Assembly: GCA_002197995.1 (NCBI GenBank)
Contig: NGZR01000001.1
Span: 12,667,501 to 12,731,500, forward strand
From: Gaeumannomyces sp. JS-464
Taxonomy: Eukaryota; Ascomycota; Sordariomycetes; Magnaporthales; Magnaporthaceae
Reading direction: 5' to 3'
DNA: 64,000 nt
Shown here: piece after piece, positions 1-9,900 of the stretch
Numbering within the stretch: the stretch's first letter is position 1
How the letters are laid out: the number at the start of each line of letters is the position of its first letter
Notes under the pieces: model-generated
The model's database searches: none
What the model saw: only the letters and a program-made list of their open reading frames with translations
What the model was told of the DNA's origin: nothing
Translations under genes and position numbers: made by a program

Positions 1-14
1 CTTGGGGACACCAT
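1..14 (-). CDS. possible start of a gene leaving the left edge
   Basis: Read on the minus strand, the first 14 bases give an ATG in a good context (CAAGATGG) followed by codons for V-S-P-K before the window ends. Upstream of it the minus strand is rich in pyrimidines, as fungal promoters and 5' leaders often are. The start context resembles that of the gene beginning at 3330 (TTCAAGATGG, then GTCCCC). Only four codons are visible, so this could be chance. Confidence 0.25.
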
Positions 15-1840
15 CTTGAAAGAGTGAGTTGCAAGTATGTTCGTGCTAGAAAAGCGACTCAAAGTTGAACGAGACAAATGCGGTCTCGAAATAGTCAAGG
101 CGGATCGGGATGAAAGAGCTTGTGAAGGACAGAAATAGCCGAGGAGGATAGACGACCGAGGAAAATTCTGGCTAGAATAGCGAAGAGCCAAAGATAATGG
201 ATGGATGGTCGGCTGGTCAGAGAGATAGTAGTAAAGCCGAAGACGAAGACGATGAATGGTTGAAGGTCCCGTCGAAAACTAGAGGCCAAAGGCGATGTAT
301 GGAAATGAATAGTGTGCCGCAATGCAGGATTGAGAAGTCCGAGACCAGGTCTAGAAAGAGAGTTGTAGAAGGCACCGTTGATAGAGCGCTCCTATAGATA
401 GAGCAGCGCGCGTCAAGATATTGAAAGAAAATAGGCAGAGAATGAAGACTCTAAGGGCAGGGTAGCCAGTCGAAGAGAAAAGTCGAGATCGAAGCTGCGA
501 AGATAGGGCGCCGAGGCGAGAAGGTCACTGCCAATGCAGCGCGCGTCTGGCTAGCGACGAAGAGAAAGGTGCGTAGATATAGAGAAAAGAATGCCCGTCG
601 TCCTTGTTGCTAGAGCGAGAGACGAAGCTGGAGTTTTTGAGCGTGAGTTGGGGTCCGGGATGCGAAGTTTGTGATGACAGGCAAGAAGGAATAGGCAAGT
701 GACAGTTATCTCGGCAGTCAACGGGCAAGCAGCCCCAAGTTGGAGATTGTGTCCAAGCTAACTCAGAGTTGACTGGAAGCGGGGAGATCAGTCTTCAGTC
801 GTTGTGCGCGCGTTTCTGAAGAAGGGATGGAAAACGAGAGGGGGAAGAGTGGTGGAGGAGAGGGTGAAGGAGAGTGGGAGAGAGCGAGGAGGAGGAGGAA
901 GAGGAGGAAGTGGGAGACAAAAAAAATTGGGGAGGCAGACGCGACAGAGGGCTCTAGGAAACGAGCCACAATAACGCGCGCTCGAGGTGGGGCATTGGTA
1001 GATATCAGATGGAATAGATGCTGAATAGCAACAATAGGAGCTAACGCTCCGGGAAGACATGGGGCAAACGAGCAGAGCAGCCGGCAGCCCTCAAAGGTTG
1101 CAGAGGAGCCGCTGGCAGGTAACGCCCCTCATCCTCGACTTGCCACGTGCCCCAGAGGGTAGGAGGGCATTTGCCCTCATCTCCATGGCAGCACGGTATT
1201 GTGCGCATGGAAATGGAGCCTTCCTCAACCCCAACCTACTTCGTCCAGAAAGTGGGACAACAGCAGGCAAAAGTAAAGCATTGGAGAGAGCAAAACAGGC
1301 AGAGAGCAAGATTGGATTAGACAGACTGTAGCAGTTGGGGGTGCAGATAGCCAAACGCACGCCTACCTGTATGTCACTTCTTGTGAGGTGGCCGAGGAGG
1401 AGGGCGCATGCTCGCTGTGCATCCGGGGCCGAGCCCTGCAGGACCCTGCCTCTACCACTGAAAGACGATGAAGCCTCCGCCACTTTGGTAGAGCAGAGAT
1501 TTGAAACTGGCCACACTGGTGATATTTTATTTCATGTCCCTCTTTTTGGGCACATGATTCCCCCCACACCACTACTTGAGGTGCGGCTATCTGAAAGACA
1601 GTGAGAGATCGGTATCTGCAGAAACAGTTCAAGAGAGGAGGTAGAGAAGAGTAGACAGAAACAGAGAAACCACACTGGCGGGATCCTCCCAGGACGCTCA
1701 TCCTGGTGGCACTGAGATACCAAGACTATCCCCTCGGTTCCACCCACATCAACACCATGTCTGCATTCCTCAACTCCACTGCGGTTCCGACTCCAGAAAC
1801 CCGCATTTAAAATTCCAACATGTCCTCCACCGGGCTTGCC
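15..1840. other. intergenic, purine-rich leader region
   Basis: No convincing gene. The plus strand is strongly purine-rich from about 60 to 930 (runs such as gaggaggaggaag near 886-909), which on the minus strand is a CT-rich promoter-like stretch. The open frames here overlap each other on both strands, show no domain and look like chance ORFs. No tRNA-like fold was recognised. Confidence 0.5.
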
Positions 1841-3330
1841 CTAGCAAGAGCCCATAGGCTTGGTCTGACGCTGGGAGTCCCGAACTATCGAAGACTCATC
1901 AAGAAAGATCATGGGCACCGAATGCATCGGTGATGGTGGAGGCTGGACAGAGACCACAATCTTGTCCTTACCGAGTCCTCCGAGTTTCTTGGCCACCTTG
2001 CAGACAAGACGCCTCCAACCCTTGGGCTCCGCTTTGTCGTTTTGCGCGGGTCGCTGGAGCTCGAGATGGCGCAACCTGTACGATGGTGACGATGAGACTT
2101 ATCGGAGAAGAGAGTAGGCATGCGCCAATTCCGCCTTGACTGGCGCAGCGATTGCGCCACACTCTGCTGAACGATGGTGGGCAGAGTTGTATGCATGAGA
2201 GCATTCATCGCTTCATGCTTGGCAGTCAACTCCTCCAGGTGTCCATAGAAGCGACCGACCGGTTTGAACTTCACGGTTCAGGAGATCGAACCTTGCCTCC
2301 AGCATCTCGACATCGCGCGCGCGGTCAATGGCGTCCCTGAGCGAGGCGATACTATCTTGGACATGCTGAAAGTCATGCTGCAAGTCTTGCCCAGTCTGTG
2401 CTACAATGCTTGTCAAGTCGTTCCTGGTGACTGCATGCGTGTTGCTGTGCAAGAGGGCAGTCTGCATGATGCGGTACAGGCGCTCCTCCTCCTGAGCAGA
2501 GCGAATGCAAGCGTCGACCTGGCGGAGGGCACGCTGGCGCTCAAGACGCTCCTCAAGCTCAGCGTCACGCTCGCGGATGTCGCGCGTCAGGGTGACCAGG
2601 AGAAGCGAGGCTTGGGCCGTGTTGTTGCTCTCACGGGCCTCACGTAGCTCCAGAAGGCGGCGGTAGTCATCGACAGTGGCCTGGGAGTTGAAGTTGAGGA
2701 ACTTGGTAGCCGGGAACTCGCCAGAGCGGTGGGCCAGGTCAAGCTCGTCGGCCATGACGCGAATCTCCTTGGTAGAGTAGAGGATGTCATTGACGAAGAC
2801 GGTGGTGCTCGAGCTCGCCTCCCAGGCGCCGTCGCTGCTGGATGACTTGCGCGACGAAGAAGGGGAGCCGTCACAACCAGGGGAGTAGTCATGGCCCAGG
2901 GAGCCGGCGATGTTGGTCCGGATAGAGAGCTTGCCGGCAGGAGACTGGCCCTGAGAAGAGGCAGTGCTCTGCAGCTCGGCGCGCATGGCGCTGGGGTTGG
3001 CGCGACGACGTCCATTGTGGCTCTGGCAGATGATGCGAGAAGATCGCTCGTCACGGCCAAGATCCTGAGCATCCGAGTTAGCAATATGAGGCCGGATAGA
3101 GGAGCGTAGATGCGTGACACTGTACCTGAGAAGCTCGAAAGGGGCACGTTGCCAATATCGCGAAAAGAGTCGTCAACGATGAAAGCAGGAGCTTGAGTGC
3201 TTGAACGAGGCGCGATTGGAGCGGTGATGACGCGAAGAAGAGCGCGAGAAAGTCGACGAGAGGTACCAGCCGAGATGATGTTGTTGGAGGAGAGAAAAGA
3301 TCTCAAGTTTTGATGCCTCGGGGACTCCAT
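1841..3330 (-). CDS. unassigned coiled-coil protein, three exons
   Basis: Family not recognised. Proposed model: ATG at 3330, exon 1 to 3121, exon 2 3064-2141, exon 3 2075-1841 (about 454 aa). The second intron (2140-2076) has GTCAAG...TACAG ends and restores phase. The first intron has a CTAAC branch point near its end, but the better donor at 3125 (GGTACAGT) is out of phase and the in-phase donor is a weak GTGTCA at 3120. The N-terminus is Arg/Ser-rich. The middle (about residues 140-300) is a long charged helix with ELEERLERQRALRQ, probably coiled coil. The C-terminus is Lys-rich (GWRRLVCKVAKKLGGLGKDK). The frame breaks near 2253-2261, where CGGT is repeated (CGGTCGGT): one extra base, or a 4-bp duplication, lies between LLNREVQTGR and GRFYGHLEELTAKHEAM. 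No function is proposed. Confidence 0.5.
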
Positions 3331-4377
3331 CTTGAAGGAGGAGGGCGCCAGCAGGGGCAGCCAGCCGTGGCATAAACTCCGTGCAAGCTTCAATACCAGC
3401 TCAATAGCGCCGACGAGTCCCTATTGTCCAACGCGAACAATAGCGGCGTGGCACAATAGCAGAATAAGAATCGGGGATCCACAGCACCACGATAGTGGGG
3501 CTCTTGCCGTCTCCCAGCCCCTCGTCGAGTCACTGCTGCGACCTTGATGGGCAAGACAAGCTACGCAAGCCGTGCGGCGACCAGGAACAATGCGTCAGTA
3601 GCGATTGTGATTTGCCAGATCAGCTGATATCCCGAGATCAATATGGAACTCTACCGTGAAATTTTTTTCAGAAGAAAAAAAAAAAAAGCGGCTGGGCCCA
3701 AGCGTCCCAGCAACGCAGCAACGCAGCGGGCAGGTGCGAAGGAGGAGAGCCCAAAAAGTGGGCACCCACAGGACCGGGAATCCACGGGCTCGATCAAATG
3801 GCGAGGGCGTAAAAATGAAAACAGATGTGTGCGCCCCCGTCCTAGATGGAAAAGAAGCAGCAGCAACATCCGCCTTGGGATGGTTATAAACTGTCTCCCC
3901 TTGCTCCCCTTCTGGGTGGCAGGGATGGGGTTAAGGTGACAGCTTGAGTGGACCGGGCCACTCTCAATCCCTCGAAAGCCCCACTGACGTTGAGTTAAGG
4001 TGTGGTCTTGGCTTGTGTCGCGGAATTGCCGTACTGAGGCTCTGCATCACGTGATGGTCACTGGGGAAATGAGTGTCACGATTGAACGACAGGCAACCTA
4101 ATTGCTGCTTGCTTATCATCTTGTTTGTGTGAGGTGTATGATTCCTACCCAGTACGCGCCTAGTTCACCCCCTAACGTCCCCCCCATCTATCCACCCAGT
4201 TGATCGAAAGATGTCCTGTCCTGGGTCGAAGGACCAGTTGCTGTTACGAAGCCTATACTTTCAGTGGTGGAGTGTTCTGTGCAGACGTAGAAAGCGGGGA
4301 GAATTGATCCACCTTCCTAGCCTGGGAGATTCCGTGTGTACTTGCGTTACACACGACGGGCTCTGTTTTGTTCAAAG
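3331..4377. other. intergenic region
   Basis: No gene seen. It contains a short A-run at 3675-3688, then pyrimidine-rich sequence (4161-4200) and the 3' flank of the Myb-like gene ending at 4378. The open frames are short and have no recognisable domain. Confidence 0.5.
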
Positions 4378-5058
4378 TTAGCAGTGGTTTATAAAGTTAT
4401 AAAACTTGAAGGCACAGCCGGGAAAGGGGTGCGGCTCACTCTCATCTCCCTCGTTGTCACCCAGATCGTCGTCAAGACCCAAAATGTCCTGCCTGATCTC
4501 GACATCAGCCTTCTGCTTCTTGGAAACCGTTGCCGCGGGCTTCTCGTCATCGTCATCATCGTCAGCAGCGCCCTTGCGCTTGCGGCCTCGAGGAGTAGCA
4601 GAGGCGGCTGCCTTTCCCTTGCCCTTGGGGGTGCCCTTGGGAGTGGCCGGAACACTCGTAATGCCGTCATCGCCGGTGCCGGAACCAGAGCCGCCTCCGC
4701 TGGGGGGCCATGCACCATGAGCCTTCAGCAGGCGCTCATACCTCTTGGCGCTGTGAATAGTTGTGTCCGCGGAAATTGCGTTTTTAGTTAGTGACATGCT
4801 TTTACGCATAAAAGTGATGTGAGAGCAGCTGGTAGCGATTTCACTTACGCCGCGGCTTTGGAGGGCAGGTTGAGACCGGCGGCGACAGCAGCGAAGTCAA
4901 CCTAGATGGGTTTCAAACCATATCAGCCATTGCCTGAAGGATGATGGAGAGTTAACAGCTGTTCGTGGTTCTGTGTCGTCTTACTTTGCCTGGCGCTGTG
5001 CAATGCTTGATGCACGTCACCAAAAATGAACCTGCAAACTGGGGTCCTGCGGAGCCAT
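4378..5058 (-). CDS. small Myb/SANT-like nuclear protein
   Basis: Exons 5058-4985, 4901-4849 and 4750-4378, about 166 aa. The intron between exons 2 and 3 has a CTAAC branch point. Exon 1 reads MAPQDPSLQ and then loses frame at 5031-5032. Restoring one G gives a helix (GSFLVTCIKHC) that runs in phase into VDFAAVAAGLNLPSKAAAKRYERLLKAHGAW, here cited only by its ends VDFAAVAA and LLKAHGAW. That is the three-helix layout of small fungal Myb/SANT-like proteins. A TPKGTPKGKGK and SATPRGRKRK basic tail and an Asp run follow, suggesting nuclear, probably DNA-binding action. The gene at 5880-6350 on the same strand has the same layout and the same SATPRG-x-KRK element, so the two are paralogues. Without the frame repair, a 150-aa model with a GTTCAT donor at 5031 is possible, but it lacks helix 1. 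Confidence 0.65.
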
Positions 5059-5879
5059 CTTCGCGTTGCTGAGGCGTTAATCTTCCTGTTTGTGATTTTC
5101 TTTGAAAGTCCGTTCAAGTCGGTAAACTAGAATGATGTGTCTTTTGGGACCGAGAGATAGGAAAGTAAAAAGACGGGACAAACGCCGGCTTGGCTGGTAG
5201 AGTTGATTTTGTGCGGGTCAAGCACAAGCCTGCGAGAAAAGCCTTCCTAGGCAGTCATGCCAAATCTGGAATTTTATTGGCCAGTGCATTCCATTCAGAC
5301 GCGCAATAATGAACGTAGGGAAGGCGCGCCCACCAAATTCTTCACTCAGGTAGGTGGTAGGTACTTTCTAGTTCTTTTTCAGCCGCCCTCTTTTTCTAAC
5401 ACCCCTGCTAGGACCCCTCCAGGCAGAACTTCAGACGGCCCGTGTCTGCCCGTTTCTGTCCGTATCTGCTTGCCCGGGGACCTGAGCCAGGTTGGATTTC
5501 TGACCTATGGGATAAAGTGCGCCGCAGACAAGGGCAACCGTGGGGAATGGAATGTTCCATTTTTGTAGAAATGCGCATAAATCTTTATCTTGAGTGTAAA
5601 GCTTTCATGCTCATCATGAAAAGATAGGTTGCCTTTGATTCTAGTTACATCGAAGCACACCTCGTGAATGTATGGTACCAGGTCAAGTCCTCCACCCCCG
5701 CTCCCCGTTCCGCTTCCCCGTGCGTTGCTGTTCAGAATGCTGGGAGTGGTCAGAATATAATGGGCGGATGATGCATTATTAGGCCGTATCCGCGGCTAAT
5801 AAAAGAGAATAAAAAAGAAAGTAATAAAGGTATTAGGATAGGGCACCTAGAGATGATGGAAGATGTAGATGGATCCCTC
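5059..5879. other. intergenic spacer between Myb-like paralogues
   Basis: Promoter side of the gene starting at 5058 and 3' flank of the gene ending at 5880. AT-rich near 5770-5840 (attaggccg, gctaataaaagagaataaaaaag). No coding sequence recognised. Confidence 0.5.
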
Positions 5880-6350
5880 TCACGCCTCGCCCGCCATCAC
5901 ATTGTCGATGCTCTCGTCGCGCTTCTCGTTGTTCACTGCGGCGTCCTCGTTCTTCACCGCGCCGGCGGGCGCCTGGTTCTTCTTGCGGCCTGCCCCGGTA
6001 GCGGCCTTGGTCTTGGGCCTCTTCGAGGGATTCTCAGGCTCCAGGGCGTCACCGTCCTCGCCGTCCTCGATGGCGGCGGCAGCAGCAGCAGCAGCAGCAG
6101 CAGCGCTTTTGCGCTTGTTTCCGCGCGGCGTCGCCGAAGGGCCCGCCCAGCCCAGCTTTTGCTTGATTTGCCGGAACCGCTCGCGGGCGGAGCCGCCATG
6201 GGCGAGGCCCATGTCGGATGCGACCGCGTCCCAGGACACGTCTGGGACCGAGTTCATATGCTTGAGGTAGCTTTCGAAAAAGCGGAGATCATTGTCGGTC
6301 GCGCGCTTGGACGCGCCCACGCTCTCTTCTGATAACTTCTTGGGGGGCAT
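5880..6350 (-). CDS. small Myb/SANT-like nuclear protein
   Basis: Single exon of 156 aa starting at the ATG at 6350. Residues about 18-70 form a Myb/SANT-like unit with the sequence features DNDLRFFESYLKHM, VSWDAVASDMGLAHG and RFRQIKQKLGW. They are followed by the basic element SATPRGNKRK, a run of 12 alanines and a Lys/Glu-rich tail (SKRPKTKAATGAGRKK) that looks like a nuclear localisation region. The layout matches the neighbour at 4378-5058. In this family such proteins are assumed to bind chromatin or DNA, but the target is unknown. The GCA/GCC alanine repeat at about 6071-6107 is a likely site of length polymorphism. Confidence 0.75.
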   Translation of the reverse strand: MPPKKLSEESVGASKRATDNDLRFFESYLKHMNSVPDVSWDAVASDMGLAHGGSARERFRQIKQKLGWAGPSATPRGNKRKSAAAAAAAAAAAIEDGEDGDALEPENPSKRPKTKAATGAGRKKNQAPAGAVKNEDAAVNNEKRDESIDNVMAGEA

Positions 6351-6982
6351 GGTGACCGCTAGATGATGTCTGGTCGCTCTTTCGCGGGTTGCTTGCTGAA
6401 TGACGTGGAGGAGGGCGCTGGTGATTCAAGCGCGGTGGATGTCAAAAGCCTGGTCAGACCCGGAGTGGAGAGGAGGAGAGCTTGCTGACTCTAGGGCCAG
6501 AGGCACTTGAGAGCAGTATCAGATACGATATTCTTGGGTGGGCTTGCAAGTGGCTGTGTCAATATTAGCAAGAAAATGTTGGCGGAGGTAAGGATTCAGA
6601 ACGATGGATGGAGACGGAGGTTGTTTGTGGTTGGGAGTTTGAGAGTTGGGTTGTTTGGCTCCGAGTTGCTCCAGAAATGGGTGGTAGGTACCTAGAGGTA
6701 GTTAGGGTGGTTGATGAAGAAGGTCCGGGAGGGTCCTCGGAGTGCGAGCGGCCTTTTGAGCTGGAAAATCTGGGCCAATAGGCTTGGTGGAGCCCAAGGC
6801 AGCAGACAAACGCCTCTAGCCGGGAGGATTTGGGGTGCACCAAGGGTTTGGGTCTCTACTTGTTTGCGGCAGGGCTCCTCGGTCCCTAGGGTAGCCTAAC
6901 AGTGTGTCATGTTCTGTTGATACTACCCAACCGCTAACGTCGAAGCATGACTGCGTCACGGACGAGCTGGAACACTGAACGT
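6351..6982. other. intergenic region
   Basis: Holds the promoter of the Myb-like gene (minus strand from 6350) and the 3' flank of mus7 ending at 6983. No gene, RNA or repeat was recognised. Confidence 0.5.
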
Positions 6983-9900
6983 CTATCTTATATTCCTCTG
7001 ATATACACGCTCTCCTCTGAAAGCTCTACTGGGTTGGGAGCCCGCAGAGGCCGCCGTCGCCGCCTTCTCCCATCCAAAGGCGCCGCTCTCGAGTACCACA
7101 AACTGCACTGGCCCAAAGAGCCTACGCCGCAGATCGTTCATATCCAGCAACTCGTACCTGGCGGCTTGTCCAGCCTGCGTCCCGGGCTGAGTAGCGCTGT
7201 TCCCAGGAGCCCTGATGATGATTTGCCCGTTTTCCACGGTCCAATTTTTCTGGACGTCTGACACAACGTATCGCGAGAAACTCTCGATGTGCGGGTTCCT
7301 GTCTTGCGCGAGCATGCCCAGGTCCTCGGGGTCGTGGTACTGGATCCCGCCGAGGAGCGCGTCCGTGTCGTACGGTTCGGCACGCCCGTCGCCCGCGTGC
7401 TCGCCCCGGCCCAGCTCGTTCACCACGGCCTGGCAGAACAAAGAAAGCGAGTTGACGACCTTCGACAGGGCCACAGCATTGGGGCCATCCAGGGTGAAAG
7501 AGTACATGGTCAAGGAGGAGCGCAGGCTACTGGCCAAAGTCACCAGCTGCACTACAATATTAAGCTGCTCGGCGCTCAGCGTATTGCCGCCGACCCGCTT
7601 CTTGAGAGCCTTGATGCTTGTGAGGACCGTCGAGAGCAGAGAGATCACATCCTCCGCATATTCTTGGCGGATCAAGAACGGGACGCAGGATCTGGTTAGA
7701 AGATGGCCCAGGGCGCCGGAGTAGACCTCGAGGAGAGGCCATGCTTGGGTTGTGCCTACTACCGCACGCGCGAGCGCGGGCAGCATGCGGCTCAGCAAGA
7801 ATCCGAGGATGTGGGGGTTGTCCACGCAACGTCGTAGAATGCTGACCTCGCCGTCAAGCTTGTCCCGTATTACCGCCGTCTTGAAGTTGTTGTAGAGATA
7901 GTAGAACAAGGGTTGGCGTTGTGGTCGCGTCACCTTCGCCAAGCCGGATGCCGTACGCCATGATGCGCGCAAGGTGTAGCTGAGGGTCTTCCGGAGACGG
8001 CGAGTACTCTGCACTGACCTCAAGGAAGAACTGGTCGACGGCGCAAAAGTCTTCACCATGAGACCTAATCAGGGCGACAATGGCCCGGACGAAGTCCACA
8101 AAGTCTAGATGCTCGCTGCGACTGGGTTTGAGACTTGCGAGATCTCGCTTCATTTGATCCATCACGGACCTAAGCGTCTTGCCCAGCTCTTCACGTTGTC
8201 GTGCTGGCCGTTGCGTGCTGCTACTAGACGTACGCAAAGAAGTTCTCACGGACGAGATTGCGTGCGCAAAAAGTTCTCGGCAGGTGCGGTAGTCGAGCCG
8301 GAGCCCGGTGGGAGCCGGCACCCCCTTAGCCCAGACAAAGTTGTGCAGCCGGAGGGCCTCCGATAGCCGAGGAACGTGCTCTGTCGCCGAAGAGGGGCTG
8401 ACCACCGAGAGCATCCAGATTTCGAAGACAGTCATACCCAGATCCTTGAAGTCGAGCATGCTGTTCTTTACCAAAGCTGCGGTGAAGAGTGCCAGGTATC
8501 TCCTCTGCACGTGCGAGAGTCTCTGGGGCGCCCCACGGAAAACACCGTACTTCCCCTGCGAGAAGAATGTTTGCAAATGCTATGCGCTGGTGTTAATATG
8601 CGCTCCGACGCGATTTTCAATAAACTTCACTAGACAACTTACGGTGACGCCGCTCTGGAGGAAACGGTTGGCTACTCTCGCCGACAAAAGCACAAGTTGT
8701 TCTGCGCACAGGCTCTCCTTTGTTCCAGGACGTTTTGAGGGTTTGGCCTCGAGCCTTGACAACATCCTTCTTGCGGTAGAAAACAAGCCCTCGGCGAGCA
8801 GATGGTCAATCAACTGGTAGTCGCAGTCCATAGTTAGAAACAAGCCATCCCGGGCACAGCTATGCTAGCCCCATCTAAGTGGCCCAGAGTATGAGCTCTT
8901 ACCAAGATCGCCTCCTCGGCTTCGTCGTGTTCGCCAACGTCGTCCGACTCGATAGAGTACTGGTGGTCAAGGCCTGATCAACCCGATTCAGGTACCGCTC
9001 GACAGTCTCGATGGCAACCCGTAGGATGTTCCAGTCGAAACCAGGTGAAGAAATATCTAGCGCCGTAAACACCTGAGATAGTTGGTCTTGGGGAGGATTA
9101 GCCTAGTTAGACAACGAGCGAAAGAGATAAAGAATTCAATCGACGAGAGCTCACAGGTATTGAGAGAGTATGTGGCCGCTGCCAGAGAGGGTGCAACCTT
9201 GAGCACCTCCAGGGAAGACTGAACTGAGCAATGCAGCACGTCCATAGCCCCAGCCTTGTTGGCCAGAATCGTGCCTTTGACCATGCTCGCACCGATATCT
9301 TGGCGGGCGCCCTCGCCGAGAGCTTGGAGCTGCTGCTGCACGTCCGACTCGGCGTTGGCGTATTGTTCCAGCGTCTGCCGAAACATGTTGTTTTGCCACG
9401 AAAGGAACGGCCTAAAAACCGCCGCGCCCTCGTTGGAGAAGACGACAAATCGTGCGAGCTGGCCCCATGCCCTAAGGTTGACGAGACAGGCAGCCCTGTG
9501 TGAGGTGCCAGGAACGACGAGCTTCTCGATGAGGTGGACGCCTGGGCGCAAATCGGCGGGGGATGCCCAGAAGAGGGTGCAGAGAAGATCGTGGTGGTTC
9601 CGTAGTGCCGCGAGCTCGTGCTGATGCATGTCCTGTTCCTTGGAATACTGGCGAGTGTGGTTGGGGAGGATTCGCGCCATCAGGTTTTTGACATCCTTGA
9701 TCAATCCGGCACCCCTGAGGCTTCTGATGGCCAGACCGACAATCTTGACGAATATGTGGAAGCATCTGTCCTCGGGAGCAATGGCGAGTGAGGGGCTATC
9801 GGTGAGCTTCTCGAGGAATAGGGGTGACTTGTAAACCTCTTCATTTCGAAGGTGAGCCAGGTTTTGGGCGCCGAAGAAGTCGAAGACCAATCCGACGATA

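Noticed and set aside
1091..1701. 141- and 112-codon minus-strand frames
   Set aside because: No domain; the two frames overlap each other and have a facing open frame on the plus strand, as expected of GC-rich non-coding DNA.
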